Positions 1-14,886 of a stretch of 64,000 nt of DNA are shown one piece after another (position 1 is the first letter of the stretch; every line of letters begins with the position of its first letter). Below the pieces are notes generated by a model. The model saw only the letters and a program-made list of their open reading frames with translations. It had not been told where the DNA came from and did no database searches. The stretch lies in contig VXBM01000134.1 in the NCBI GenBank assembly GCA_013400155.1, positions 775,298 through 839,297 on the forward strand. Reading direction: 5' to 3'. The position numbers and the translations under genes were made by a program. The stretch comes from Helopsaltes ochotensis. Lineage: Eukaryota; Chordata; Aves; Passeriformes; Locustellidae.

Positions 1-3000
1 GGGTTTAAAATCTGCAGCGATTATGATGGCTGACCAAGAGATCCAAGGAAATAATTTTGTAGCAAGCCTTGAAAGCAGAACCTGGGTCTAAGAATGGAAT
101 TTGCCTGCATTATGCCACTTCTCGTTTCTCAGTGGTTCTTCTGTAGCATTGTGGTTAATGCTGGGAGGGTCTCAGTGTTTGGGCACGTCAAATTTCAGCT
201 GCGTGGTTCAATTTCTCAAGCCTGCTAAGCTGATTTAAAAGTTTAAACAGTAACAAACATATTATAACAAACATAACATAACAAGCTGTATAGAAGAAAG
301 GAATTGTTGAACTTTAATTTAGATTCTCCTTTTTTTCTCGATTTGATTACATCATCAAAGCCAAATTTCTATGCTGAATTTCTGGGTGCCTGTGTGTAAC
401 AGTGTGCTTGTCTGTCAAAACCGGTGATTTTTATGGGAGTTGAAATCGATGAGCACTCTAGACCCTTTCTAATTTCCGATATTTATTCAGTAATATAGGT
501 ACTTTCATTTCCTGTCCTGTAAAATAAATGAGTTATTAAGCTACTGCAATGCTCAACTGATTCTGATCGAGCGTCCGTAAAAAGATGCAGAGAGGAAACA
601 CGAGGTGGGAACTCCAAGGCGTTGCTGTGTGGGGAATCAGCTCTTGCCAGGAGCCTTTTTTTCTGCAATCTTGATCCGCATTAGAGGGTTTGTTCCTTGC
701 CGTGCTTCCTGAGTTCCCTCTGTGGATTTGTCCCGGTTTGGTTCCTGCCGGGCTCCCCGTGATGCTCCCCGTGGGTGCGGGCGGATCCCGCAGCTCCGCT
801 CCCGCTCCGCCTGTCGGCACTTCCAGCCTGAATCCCTCGGAAACCAAGCCGATACCTCAGGTCTCTCATTTGCATCCCCTGAAACGCACCGAGAAGTTCA
901 AAGCGCTGGGACATAGCTCCAGAATCCCGTCGGGGTTTTTAATTCCAAGGCAGCCTCCAGCACACATCCTCTCCAGTGCTTTATTTTTTGCTGTGCTGCT
1001 CTGCATTGTCAGTGATTTAATGGAATGTTTTTCTGTTCCGGGCTCCTTGGAGTTTCTAACCTGTTGGAATTCCTCTCCCGTTAGGTGATAAAATGCCAGC
1101 TTTTCCAGCATGAGGTCCCTCTGGGACAATAAGCAAAGGGAGCGAGTAGGGTTGTGCAGGATTTTGCCTGGGTAGTAGTAAAAACTTGCTGTGCTACTTC
1201 AATATGGTAATTCTCTATGAATTGTTAATGAGTGCCACATTATAACCTATATAGCAGAAAACTAACAGCGAGGAATAATAAAATAGAAAGTTACTCCCTT
1301 TCCCTGAAGTCTTTCTTGCTTTTAATCATTGAAATTAAAAAAAAATCAGTAAAAAAGAACAGTATAAGTCTTATCGGCCTCTTTCAGGGAAGAGCACTCA
1401 GTGTTGTCTTCTTTGCATGATTAGATTTATCCACATTTTGAATAACAGGGTGACTGCAGGAAAGCTGTCCTTGGTTGTTGATGATGCCTAAGGAAGTAGA
1501 GACATTTGAAATTTGCAAAGAATAATAAACTTTGCATAAAAGTATGCAAAAGTGATCAGTGATTTTTATTTTAAGTATATGAAATATGATGAGTGTTTCT
1601 TTGCTACATAGATTTCCTTCCTCGTTTTGCCTTTTTCTGTGGGTTGGCTTTTTTGGGGGGGGTAGATAAATGTGTGTTAACTCTTGAGTGTTCTACTAGG
1701 AAATTACAGAAATACTGAAAAATGCTGGCACATCTTACAGACTTACTTTTGAAACAGGCAGTTTCCTAATTCTATTTTTGACTGACTCAGTGGCTGTTCC
1801 CTTGGAAATTCTCAAATTGTTGTCTGGTCTTCTGAAATTTTGGCAATAAGCACCAGAGGAAGCTGTTTTTCTTGTCTCCTGTAGCACTCCATGTTCCATA
1901 AAACATTATCTGCCTTTTTTTCACCCCAATTTAATTATTCTAGTCTCTTCCAGCAACAAGCATTTTCTCCACTGGCAGGTCAAAGCTGGTAGCCACAGGC
2001 TGAGCCCCTCAGGTGTTGAGTACAAACACAAAACTGTGAGCAGTCTCTTAAGACCAGGGAAGGAAAAATAACTCCCAGTTGTCCAAGCCAGCTGACACAG
2101 CTTGCTTGTGCTGGTGGAGCCTTTTTGGCAGCAGCTGCAGGAGTTCCATCCACCCCTTTGAGCAGCAGCATCTCGGTGACTGAGCAGCAGTTGTTTTTGT
2201 CAAAATGGAAAGTGGTGCCCCGTGATTCACTCCGCAAACGTCCACCAGCGCTGTGAGCTTCCTGACATCTGCGCTGCAACTGAGAAAATAAAGGAGTTTG
2301 GATCAGTTATGTCCAAAAGGGAAAAAAAAGCACAGAGTAAATGCTGTCCCAAAGCCATGGCCTGACTCCACTAATACCCACTGTCTGATGCAGGCTTGCC
2401 TTTGTAATTGCTTTTGGTTTTCTAACTCCAGACAGCAACGTCCCAAGGCTTACAGCTGAATTAGAGACTTGCTTTAAAAAGACATTGTTATTGACATAAT
2501 GGCCTTGTTTATGGAGTTTCTCTCCTTTGTAATTAAGGTTGTTTCATGCACAAAAGCAGTTAAATATGGCGTGAGTATTTGTAAATGCAAAGATATTTTA
2601 AACCTCGTCCCTTGTGTGAGCCTTTTTTCCACACTGTGCATTTGCTTCTCAAATGAGCTGTGCCACTCAAAATTCTGCCCTTTGCCCATTTTATTACATT
2701 CTCATCCCTATTTGTTCTTGTGGAACAATTGTACCATTAATGAAGTTTGCAACATAAAGCCTTTAAATTCCTCAAATACAGTATTTTAAAGGTGTATTAA
2801 TGGTGAGGTTTGATCTTATTCTCTTGTACCTTGTAGGGAATTGTGGGAGCAAGTGCATTGAGCAGAATGCAAGCAATATGTTCACTGTTATTTTGTCTGT
2901 CAACCAATTTTACCAGCTGGGTGAGAACCTGGCAGATACTTGAAAAAAGTTTCTATTGCTACTTGAAATTGTTTTCTCAGCCTGGCTGTGTGAAAGTAAT

Positions 3001-6000
3001 TATGGTTAAGGCCCTGGCTTTCTTTGAGCCTGGCCAACTTATTTTAGCTGTTTGTTTCTGGGATGTTTTTTCATTAAACAGAAAGGCAATTTATCAATTT
3101 AGAAAGTTTTGTGCTGAATAATTCTTTGGCCTAAGTAAAAATATTAGGTAATTATAGCTATAAGGGCCACCAGAAAACCTCTAAATAAACAAATGTACTG
3201 TCTGCTCTTGTTGGGTTTGGGGAAAATTCTCCTCTACTCTTCCAGGCTGTCTCCCCAAGCTGAAGTATGTAAACGTTGTGACTGTCTCTTCACAGCCAAA
3301 CATTTCATTTTTAGGTTTTGGTCAAGTTATATTTATCAAATGTATCCCAAAGATATTTGAGAGTGCAATACAGGAGCTCGTCTTGCCTCCCCGCTCCCTC
3401 ATCTCAGTTCTTTATTTCTCTTGGGTGGAGGACAGGAAAACCCATCAAGCTGCCAACGCTGCCATCCCTCTGAGCCCAAACAAACTCACCAGCAATGGCA
3501 GAGGGGCAGAATGCTGCACTCCAAGAAGGGTTTGGTTCCTTCAGCCAAAGAAGCCTCTCAGCAAGGTGTCTGCACCTGATGTCCCTCTCATTTGTCAGCT
3601 CTGGGTCCAGGTACTCAGCTGTTTGCCCTGAGCTGGTGTTTTTGAGCTGCATCTGTGAAGGAAGTCCACGGTCAGAGCTGCAGTCCCTCCCCGGGGTACC
3701 CCAGTGACCTCATTGCCTCTGCCTGCATCACGTGTGGGGTCACTTCCTCAGGGAGGAGGAACGCTCCATTCAGAGCAAGCATCTACAGGAACTTCCTCTT
3801 GATCTGAGCTCTGAATAAGCTCGAGAACTTTGAATGTTGTGTAAAAATACAGAACGGGGTAAGTTCTAGCAGTGGTGACACAGCCTGACCTGATACTGAA
3901 GAAACTGTCAAAATGGGCTGGATAGAAGGATTGGTAGACTGTAGATGTTGGCCAAGTTGGAATAGCAGCTGACTGAATTTAGGGACTTAGAACTAATAAT
4001 GTCTACTTGAGACCTGCCAAACACAGCTTTAACCTGTGCTAAATAAGTCATGGTGTGCTCTTTTGTCTCATTCTGGCATTTTAAGATAAGGCAAGCGCTC
4101 GTTACTCTTAAGAATATCAGAAAGTTGGATCCCAAATCCATAATTTTCAGAGGAGATTTGGCTTGGACTCAGTCTGTTTTTAAGGTTTGGTTACTCTATG
4201 ATAACAGTAGGGGTGCCAACACTGAGCTGAAACATAAATTTACTCTTGGCAAACATCAGCTTCCTTCAGGCCTCTTTGGCACCTCGAGTAAGGAGGGGCA
4301 ATAAGGTTGGACTCTTCAGATCCATCAACATCGTTCAAATGTTACAAATCTTCGCTCTTTCTCTACTAGAACCATCTACTGTAATATCAATATTACTTAA
4401 ATACCAGGTTCATGCTGTTAGGAAGGAGAATTCCTGATCTGTAGTCACAGGCTGAATGTCTTTGGTCAGAGACACCATAGGGTGATCAGACCCTCTCTAG
4501 ACAGAATTGGACAAAAAGCCCTGTTTTAAACATTAGTTTTCTGTTTGAAATTAGAATCAAGTTGAAGGAGACAGAGGGGATGCAAAGACATCAAATCCAA
4601 TCTCTGCTTGCTTTAACTCTGTTAAGACCTCTGGCCTTTTTCTTCCTGTTTTCAATCATGAAATTCTTCTCAAAAATCTTAAGGAAGAGGAACTTTCTCA
4701 AGCATTTGTTCGCTCTTGTCCTTTATTTGCTCTCTTCTAAATAAAGAACAGATTGACCCTTCGTGGGCAGCTCGAGTCACTCAGGACTGATTCGGGTTAG
4801 TTTGTAAAAGCTTCTGTCTCAGTGCATCTTCCTTCCCTACACACTTCCACTTTGAAGCAATGATGGAGAGGCAAGGGGAATGTCATAAGGTGTCTTGGCT
4901 GTGATTGCTGGCACTCTGGGGGATGGATTATTGTGGAATAGAAAAGCTGCTGAAAGCTGCTTCTGTGTTTTCCTCTGAAAACGCCTTTTTCTGTGCCACC
5001 TCCTTGCCCTTTCTCTGTGGTATGTGCTGCATGTTTTCCCTTGATTGGATCATCCAGTCTGTGGTTTATGCTCTGCCCACTGTCCAGTCCTGCAGTTGGG
5101 GATGGTGGGACCCTGAAAGAAACTCTTCCTCTGCTTTCAGGAGACTGAAGCATCTCAGTGCTTTGGACGTAGGCTACAAATTGCTTTCTTGCATAAGTCC
5201 TCCTTGCTTTGATGAAAATATAATATTTGTCATTCCCCTGAGTAAGCGAGCGCCTGTGTGTGTGCGCTGAATGCCGAGGTGCCGGCGGAGCCAGCTCGCT
5301 TCCGTGTGTGAATCATTTCTCAAGTTGCACTCTGTCGCTCTGCAATGTGGTTTTCCTCTCAGGGAAACTCAAGCCCAGAATTTTCAGTCTGGCTTGCACA
5401 TGCTGTCAGAAGCTAGTGGGAGACACTTTTCTTTTTAACACAGAAAAGAGGACAAGCTTTTACTGTAAGTATTTTATTATCTTTTATTTTTTTTATGGTG
5501 GGAACTGTATTACCTCTTGAAGGATTCTTGGGTCAGTGATGCATTTATAGAGTGAATGAACCTGCTTTGCTCAACAACACTTTTTTCACAGTATCTCAAT
5601 GTAAAACTAAATTGAATTAATCAGAAATAGGGTAAACAAGTCTGCGTTAGCTGAAAATGTGCTGGGAGTGGTCTAAAAGCCATTAAAACCAGAGAAAGAA
5701 ATCCCCTCATGAGAGCTGGATCCTGTGTTTTCCTCCTCCTCAGCTACATAGATTTAGTGACAGAAGGGGTAAAGCTGTTTCTGTTCCTGCTTTCTCCTCT
5801 GGCAATTTACGGCCGTTCCCCGGCAGTGAAATGAAGCAGGAGCACGAGCAGTTTCCTCTGCTGCTGCATGAGCAGAGGAAACACGGTCCAGTCAAGGAAG
5901 GGCAGAAGGCAACGGGCTGCTGAGCCAGGAGCTTTGGCAGCTCGTGTCTGTGGGAGCAGGGAAAGCACTGGGGGCACTCCAGGTACCTCCCCCAGCCCCA

Positions 6001-9000
6001 CAGCACAGAGCTGCTCAGGTTCTCAGCAGGACCCTTTCATTACAGCACCTCACTGCTGTCTTTAAAATTGTATTGTGGATGAAGGTTGGTCATGGAAGCA
6101 ATTGTAATAATAACAGCATTTATAGAGCAGGTAATATGGCAAAGTTGTAGGGATGCTAATTATGCCCTGTGCCTGTAGCAGTAAAGGATTAGTGGCAGAA
6201 CTGGTTTGAAAACAGGGAATCTCTACCTTTTTCTCTTGTGTACAGTTCTAGCTATCCCCTACTGATCCTTTCTGGTTTGCATGTTTCTTTATAAATTAAA
6301 GTGTTCATTGGCCCTGTAACCTTGGCAGGAGAGAGGATACCTGATTTGCTCAAGCAGTGTTGTTTGTCTGCACAATTTGACAGGTAACTACTGCAGAAAT
6401 TCCTCATCCTGCCATGCAGGGGGCTGTGTGCTACCCCTGCCCTTTCTTGTGCAGTTCTAAACCAATTTAATTTCCACCAAGGTGGGTCATTCACTCCATC
6501 AGTGGCCCCCAAAGTCACAGCTGCAAACTCTTGGTACTGTTGCTTAGGTCTGTTCTGTTCCTGTTCGTTATGAATATTTTTAAAATGCAGAAGTCCTCTG
6601 GTTTCTCCTGCAGCTTTGGAGTTACATCCTCATCTTTGCGAAGAACCCTTTCTGCCAGAAGTTCACGCTGTCGCTCATAAACGCTCAGAAGTTCCCAGTT
6701 TATGAACTTCAAGTGAGCTATTCTGCACTTTAATGGCAGATAAATATTCCTTAAGGGATAGCTTCCAGATCTCAATTATTCCTCTGCAGTGTGATGGATG
6801 GAAAACGGGAGTCAGGGAAACATCCCAGCATGTGGCAATCTGTGAGGCTGCTTGCTCGCATGACAGATGTTGATTAATCTAATTTTTGCTTTTTTTTCTG
6901 TGGGGTTCCTCTCCAAGGCAAATGAACGAGTCCATCTTCATAAATTTCCTATTTAGTGAGCAATTATTATCCCGTTTTTACAAATGGAAAAACTAAGGCA
7001 TGGGAAGATTGCATGGCTGAGGGGGTGTGATGATTCTGTGCTGAAGCTGAGGATGGAATCAGGTGGAATTCCATGGAATGCATTGCCTCTGGTATCATCC
7101 CTCCATGCTCTGAGGGGACAGGGAAGCTGCCAGTTTCTGTACCAGTATTAACCAGTCAGGGCTACCATGTAGCCACATGCTGTGCATCTCTATTCCAAAA
7201 AAACATCATCATTCCTTTTCTTTCTTGTAGTTGTAGCTACCCTCTATGCTACAGAAAATACGTAATGACAGGTAATTTTCAGGCAAACCACTTGTAATTA
7301 TTCTTAATTTCTTCAGCAATTATATAGCTCTTGCTCTATCTGAAATGAAACCTTCTTCTCTTCCTTCTTTGGGTTGGCAAAACATGAAATGGCCGAATGT
7401 GTCACTTGTTTTGTGCTGTATTCACTGGGACAGTAGTTCAAAGAACCCAGATTAATGAGCAATAGCTGCCTTGGAATGGCTCTGAAACATTTTTGTTCTC
7501 AACCTGAATATACTGAACATGAATTAAACCCATCTATTCGGGACAGAGTCATATTGGGGAAAGCCCAGAGTGACCTAATTCTTCATGATTATAACATGGT
7601 TGTAACTTCAAAAAGGGAGCTTGGAATCAATGCATCATTTTTAGCCTTCCTGAATCTTCTTGTGCATCCTTCAGTAACGTGATGTTTGTGATTCAGAATT
7701 GCCACATCATGTAGAAAATTACAGCTGGGCTGGGATTTTTGGTTCTTTATCCTCTCATTTATAAGATCAGGGGTGATAAGGAGGTAGCAGCATTTCTCTT
7801 CCGAAATGTAATGGTGACTGGTTAGATAATCAGTGTGAGGAAGGAGGAGGAGGAGGAGATGGAGAATCCATGTACAGACAGTGTAATTCACATCCAGGAC
7901 GAGCATGTTCCCAGACATCTCCAAGCACAGCTTTGGCTCAGTTTTGCAGCATCAGTCACTGTGCTGGATGACAGCAAAAATGGCTGTATTTTCCTGTCTC
8001 ATAGATGGCCAGCAACATGGAACAAGGACAAGGGAAATGCAGCTGAACCAATTCCTTATTCATGCATACACATGAGGATTTTGCTGTGATTTCTGCATTT
8101 TTCTCATGTGATCTAACGACGAGTGAAAGGCTGACAAATCCAGAACTCCGGGGAGAGCTTCTGTGTAGGAGGGTGGACAGAAGGTTTTGCAGTGCTCTCC
8201 ATGCCTGAAAAAGTCATCAATGACTCTAATTGTTGCTGTGGGAAGAGGATTTTCTTTTGAATGATGTTGAGACATGGAGTTTTGCAGTTGCTGGCCTGGC
8301 CTCTGGCAGCCTGGTTGGGATGGTTGTGGAGGCTGAGTTGATGGCTGTAAACGTGTCACATGTGGCTGCCTGGACCTGTCCTTGCCTGGGCCATCTCTGA
8401 TGTACTTTGCACATCCTTGGAACCTTTTAGTACATTTATGTGCTCTTTATTGAATACCAATTGTAGGGAATTACTGGAAACACACTGAGGAAATAAGCAA
8501 GAAAAGCCTTAACACAAAAATGTGAGCTGGTCACTTACCACTGTAACCACAGATAAACTTTGTCTTTGGGAAGTTCAAGGGAGTTTCCATTATCTGTTTC
8601 CATCTGACACACCATGGAGGGAAGGAAAAGAACTGACTCTGAATTAGTTGCTTATAGAGGAAGAGGTAGAGCTGTATCCCCTGGAAAGAAAATTCCCATC
8701 TGATGCCACATTGAAAGTGCTCTTTTGATGTTTAAGAGTTCTACAGAAGAACCATTAAAACAAAAATGCAAAGCAAGCTACAACCCAAAGGAGTGACTAG
8801 ATGGGTGACCTTGGGAATGTCTGTATCCTCATTTCTGTGTAGTTCTGTGTCTAAAATTCAACAGCATTTTTAACTCCTTGCAAAATCACTTGCATTCCAC
8901 AGCTGCCTGGCTGTTTTATTATAGTACAATTTCCTTCGCTCTTATAAGTTGGAAAATAATAATAGCACTAAAACCATCTTTGCTTGAAGCATGAATAAAA

Positions 9001-12000
9001 CCAACAGAATCTGCCCTGCTGTCTGGACATGAAAATTTCCAAGTGATGTCTTGTCTCCTGGTCCTCTACCAGCAAACCACGAAAATTCAGCTGCAAATGA
9101 GATTGGAAAGAGAGTCTGCTGAGGTAGACCAGAGGAAAGTGTGAAGTGTCTGGGGTCAGGTTTGTAATTCATTCTTTTTAGACAGCAAAAGCAGGAGGAG
9201 CCTTAGAGATGAGGTTTTGGGAAATGGGTATTTTTTTTTTCATCTGAGTTGTGTTTGGGTGGAAGCAGGTAGTCTGGCTTGGGATTTCTTTTGGTGGGCT
9301 TTTTCATCCAATTCTAATTATTGCTAAGCTTTGTACCAGCAAGAATCCAGCAAGTGTCTGCTTAGAGGAGTGATGGAGGAAGATTTGGTGTATTGAGAGC
9401 CTCAGATACACCAAACCCACGGTAATAGGACTTGAACCAAAGAGAGAAGGGATAGATACAAAAATTGTACTCGGATAAAAGGAGCAGATGCCTGAGGAAA
9501 GCTGCTAAAGGTGACCAAAAGAGTAACAGTTTGTTTTTATTTCTTAGCCTGATCTTATTTCCAAATGGTTTTTTTTTTTCCATGCCATCTATCTCCACAT
9601 TACCAATTACTGTATTTGGACTATCAGCTTCCCTGGTTTGATTCCTGATATCAGTTAAGAAATCAAGATGAGTCATATGGAAGCATCTGTCAAGCCTAAA
9701 AATTGTTGTTTAAAGTTAATTGATGTGAAAGGCAGAAAAGAATTCTATTTTAGCCCAGCTGTCTATCCTGCCATAGAGCTTCCTACGTGCCACTAGAAAA
9801 TGCTTTACAGTTTACTGAACTTGTTAGATATTTCTATGTTCCAGTTGATAGTTTGTCTGAAAATAGCAGAAGTTGATTAGAGGGAAAATAGTAGAAGCAT
9901 GATGCAGATTTTACAGAAAAAAAATAAAAGAAGAAAATCGTGCTTTGAATTCATGAGTGTAATAAAGCTTCTGGAATAGTCTGACCTTTGGATGGAATGA
10001 AAAGTAACTGAATTACAGGAAAACGGCAATGGGGACTGTGGGGTTTGTCCCACCAAAGTCACACCTGTGTCCTTTGAGAGCCTCAGCTGTGGAGTTGGGA
10101 CTTTGGCCTCCTCCTTCAGGACTGCTGAGCATTCCCAGGTCCTGGTGAAGCTGCCATCTGGCACTTTCCTCTCCAGAGTCAGTAATGAGTTTTCATAATT
10201 CTTTATTTCATCCCTTTTCCCAAAGCATCTTGTGCATGACTCTGCTTTAATTTGAGTGTCCTGCTGAGTCCTGGCACACAGACATGGGCACCGAAGCCTA
10301 AATTGTATAACAGCTATATGTGGGGTACAGATATTTCCATCCCCCAACAGGGATTTCCCTGTGTAATTTCATTTCTGCAGATATGCTAATAATTTTTATT
10401 TATTTCATAGTGCAACTCCTAGGTTTCTTGACTGTGAAATAATATTGCTCATCATCACTCAAAACGACCTATCTATTCCTTTCAGTTCTTCAAAATAAAA
10501 TAGCCTTTAATAGTCAGTAGGATCTGTATCCTAGAAGTTTATTCCACAGAACTGGTGAATTCCTCTTTTCATCCACAGCCAGGTCTAAAGATCCTGGAGC
10601 CCTGGTGTTGTTTCTGCTGGTGCTGACTGCCTGTGAGTTAGGATGAATTCTTAATCCAGTTTTTCTAGCCATAAAATGGGAATCATTCTAGGCTGGTTCT
10701 AAAGACTTTCATTAATAAATGCGTGTGGACTGACTAATAAAGAAATGTCTGGGTTCTCAGCCTTTAATAAAACAGTAAAATTTCAAGTAAAATTGACTGC
10801 AGATCTTCTGCCAACTGCCAAAATAGTCCTCATCAACATATTCCGAATATCCTTTAAAAATACCAGTAAGAAAGGATGAACTGTATAGCATGGCCTGAAT
10901 TTTTAAAGGCTGATGCCTGCAGGGAATTCTGAGGATTACTGAGAGAAGAAGCTCTTTCAGGACCAGCTTTACATTTTGGGTAAACCTGATTATCATTTGC
11001 AGTACCTGTTTCAGAGGAGGGATGTATTCAGACACCACTTTCGGGTGTAAAAGATTTTCAAAAAACCAACCCCAAACCTCTGCAATCTGGAAGTGCCTGG
11101 CACTAGAACCAATTTTGCTGAAGTTACATCTTGCTCAGTCCTCCTTTATTTCAGCATGGGGTTGCTTCCTCATTTTCAGAGCACAGCTCCAAGCAGCACA
11201 TGCTACAGGGATTTAGTTTGGCCAGCTGAGTGCCCTGCTCTGGCTGATGCCAAAGAAGGATTTTGAATCTCAGGATGTCGATAATTCTGTTTGCTTCCTA
11301 AGGAAAACGTGTGTGAAATGAGCAAACGTGAAGAATAAAACCACAGAGCTCCAGGCGTTGCTTAAAGCGAGTCATTTTCCCATGAGAAGCAGCTCTCATC
11401 TGAAATTTATTGACACAGGATGGGTGTAAAGCAAGTGAATTGTGTTTGCAGAAACCGCTTGGTTGTGTCTCTTGTGGAAAGCTGCTTCCCTTTCAAGTCT
11501 CCCTGGGGGTGGCCTAGAGATCAAATCAATCTCTCTGGGCTCCTTGTGGAAGGAAAGGCTGATATTTAGTGAAAATACAGCAGAGTTACTCCTAAGACAA
11601 GTAGATAAGAGCTGGATTTGATGCTTTTAATAAATGTGCTGTTTCTACACCAGGCTAAGAGAAACCTCCTGGCCAATGCTGTGCGTCCTGATTGCTGCCT
11701 GGCTGCAGACACTAGGGATAGCTGAGTTAATATTTTGGTTCACTGTTACCATGAGCTCCTTCCATGAGCAATGTCATGATGCTGAACTTCAGGGTTTTCC
11801 ACTGTCCCTACTGCTCACACCTTTTTTTTGTTTTGTTTGTTTCATTGCAATGCAATAAATTGCATTTGGAGGAGGGGGAAAGCTGATGTTGACTCTGAGG
11901 ATGGATTTTCTGCTCTCATCAAAGAACAGCAGGACTTCCTTTTTTCTTTTTCTTTCTTTCTTTTTTTTTTTTTTTTTTTTTTTTTTAAGTAGTTTTATTT

Positions 12001-14541
12001 TGCACTCCTCCTGAAGCAGTACTTCTAATAACTCAAATATGTGTCACCTACTTAGGAATGAAAGCAGCTTAAGAAGTGTGCAACCTGGCTTGATGCTTTG
12101 AAGTACATATAAGGCTTGTGGAAAGTCTTGGAATCCCACTTCAGAGATGGAAATCTTTATCTACAAGGCAAATTCAGGTTAGCCAAATACCTGAGAAATC
12201 TTAACTCCATCTTTTACAAATGCCAGTTCTCCTATAAATACATGGAAAACTAATAATAAGCACTAATAAATCCAGGTATTTCTTCTCAATTTTAGTTTCA
12301 TCTGCTTGGTGCAGTAAAATGTTATTGAATCCTCATGGCAAATAATTCAGCTCTCTTTACATGAAAAAGCCAGTTTGCCTCAGGCTACAAACTTTGTGGT
12401 TTGCGTTTGTTTTTTTTTTTTTTAAGTACCTCTTCCTTTTACTCCCAACATCATGGTCTAATGAGCATATCACTCCCCTGCAACTTGAAAATGTCATGGA
12501 TGACTCAAAATTAAATTCTTTTGGATATCAAGAAAGCATCTGTACAGCTCAAGGCAGGAAAATATGAGGTACAGTTATGAAGAAAACCAGAGGGTATAAT
12601 AAAGCAGTGTATGTGCAACCACTGGATCTGCAAAAAACCAAAATCTGCATAATTTGGAGATCTAATCAGCAAGAGAGTTTGCCTGTTCACCCATATAAAC
12701 ACGATGAATGTTAAAAGCCCGTTAAATGGATTAAGTGCCTGTTAAAAGATAGGTTTTTAAATATTGTAAAGCACCAAAGCTTGCTAAGGTGGCTCATGAG
12801 CTGTGGGAATGCTAAATAATATCAGCTATTGTAATATAGTTTACACATCTGTCAGGGCTTGAAAACAGAGATCAGCATAATCAACACCAAAGACTCTTAA
12901 TGAGATCAGCGGATGGCTCCTCACTGGATGTGTTCAGAATTTTAATGGGGTAATGCCTATACTTAGCAACAACTACTAACTTTTTAATTCCTTTATTTAG
13001 GAGCTGATAGGGAGCTGCTGTGGAGAGAGCAGACAGCCCTTCCTGCAAGAGGCAGCAAGGACAAACAGAGGGAATGTCACTTGCTGGCTTTGTTCTCCGT
13101 GGAACAGCAGCGGAGCACTTGACATTGCCTTCACCTCCGGGCAGAAACGCTCCCTGAGCAGACCGTGGTGGCACCTGGAAGGTGCTGTCACTGTCAAATC
13201 CACCTTTGTGTCCTGGGAGTTCAGGGACTGCTCTTATTTATGAATGTGAAATCAGGCACAAAGCAAATTATCAGATGCAAAATGTGACCTGACTCCTGAC
13301 TCAGCCAGGGATAAATTGTTTCGCTGTCTCTGTCAAAGGGTTGCTGTCCAAGCTCACTCGTCCTCTGAGCACTCTGTGGGTGAGGGAATTGTTTAAACTT
13401 TGAAGATGATAGCTACACATGTAAAGAAATTCAAAGAGATTTATTAATGAGTTTCCAGCATTCCTAAAATCCCGTGCCTGTGGATATTCTGGTTACCTGT
13501 TTAACAGACAAGGAGCAAGTTACCCTCTGCCTACACAAGGCTGAGCCACTGCTACATCCTGTGTTCTATTTTGGAAAAGGAAGAAAAATGTTGCTCATAC
13601 GAAGTGGGGGAGGACAGGAGATATCAGGCCACCTCCCCTCCCTCAGATCCCCAGCCCAGGAGGCTGGTGAGACTTTGAAAAAATATCCAAATAATTCTTT
13701 TATTCTGCTCATGGTTTGAATTGGGCAATGGCTGGTGCAAATGTATGGGTTTAGATCTCCAGGATTGGAGGGAGCTGTTTAACTGGCAGCTGTCAGCCTA
13801 CTGAGAGAAACAGGCTAGTTGTTCCTGCTGGCAGCTGAAATGTGTTCAGCTACATCCAAAAGAAGGAAATCACGTCTATTTGCTGATTCCTGGCAGGATT
13901 TCTCTCTTGCATAAGCTTATCTCTAAGGAATAGTGGATCTGGATCTTTGTTTGCAAGGAAGTTGGGTTTTTTCCTATGTTTTGTGACGTATTGTGAAACA
14001 TCTTTTTATCATTGTGGCTGCATCTACTGCTGCCCCTCTAGAAGATTTTGATAAATTAAAGATCTATTTTCCATCCATCTGAGGAAACTTGCTTCTTGTG
14101 ATTTTCTAAAAGTGAGTCTTATTTCAGTTGAAGATGCTGGATCTAATGGTAAAAGAAGTAATTTTCCTTTTATCCCAAGGTTGCTTTAAATTGCTGTGGG
14201 CTTCAGTGTTCTCAGTTACTCTTCCATTGTGCTTCAGCATTCACAGGTGTTCTGCTGTGCCTGTGAGAGGTTTTGGGACTTAAACAGTCCCCCAAAAAGT
14301 TTATGTTCCTTCTGTGATTGGTATGAAAAGTAGAAGTGGTTGTAGCCTGCTCTGAAGGTTTCTCTAGGCTTGGTGCTGATGTTTGTGAGAGAGGGGATCA
14401 AGTTTAGCATGGCCTTTTCAGCCCTTTAAACTCATGCCAGATCTCTCTCTTGTCCTTTCAGGTCACATAAAGATTAGTTACATTTTTGTATGAATGCATA
14501 AACGCATATAAACATTTTCTTTTTTTTTTTTTTTTTTTTAG
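1..14541. other. Upstream or first-intron sequence, no gene supported
   Basis: No coding exon is recognised in this stretch. Open frames are short and show no family resemblance. Noted contents are a GC-rich patch at about 690-850, an AGG-type purine run near 7838-7862, a CTTT/poly-T tract at 11941-11986, and the first copy of a direct repeat at 13367-13480. Because the exon at 14542 begins with 5' UTR, a noncoding SPECC1 first exon should lie here or, more likely, upstream of the window. Confidence 0.7.
13367..13480 (+). repeat. Direct repeat copy A flanking the first coding exon
   Basis: About 114 nt resembling 14887-15030. Shared landmarks in the same order are cactctgtg, gtgagggaattg, taaact, tacacatgtaaagaaattc and aaagagattt, then tttccagcattcctaaaa. 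Copy A lacks a segment of about 35 nt found in copy B. The copies are 1.5 kb apart in the same orientation. Confidence 0.85.
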
Positions 14542-14718
14542 AGTCTGTAGACTGAGTTACTTGGGAAGAAAATGAAGAGTAGTGCCAGGCCTTGGAATAC
14601 AATAGCAAAGCAAGGGAGCCATGGGGTTGACAGAGGAAAACCTCTTTCCACCACCTCCACAGGAATGAAGACATCCAAATCCTCCACTTCCCTTGCCTTT
14701 GAATCCCGGCTCAGCAAG
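14542..14718 (+). CDS. SPECC1: SPECC1 first coding exon (start codon 14572)
   Basis: The exon follows a long T tract ending in AG at 14540-14541 and ends at AAG|gtacta (donor 14719). The coding part is 14572-14718, exactly 49 codons (phase 0). It begins MKSSARPWN and contains GMKTSKSSTSLAFESRLSK, which matches the N-terminus of vertebrate cytospin-B. The start is well fixed: an in-frame TAG at 14548-14550 lies 24 nt upstream inside the exon, and the ATG has A at -3. The first 30 nt are therefore 5' UTR, and at least one upstream noncoding exon is implied. The segment is basic and Ser-rich with no domain, and is probably disordered. A second AG at 14542-14543 could shift the acceptor by 2 nt without affecting the protein. 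Confidence 0.93.
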
Positions 14719-14886
14719 GTACTAATCCTTGGAGACTCTTCAAGCATTCCAGTCTTGTTCCAGGTTAAAGCTTTGGTTTAGTCCTCAAACTACTGCACCC
14801 CCTGTATTAAGTGTAGGGAGACTTCAATTTTGTTGTGTATTAGATCAAGACACGTTTCTCAAAGTATTTTGCATGTGTTGTATCTG

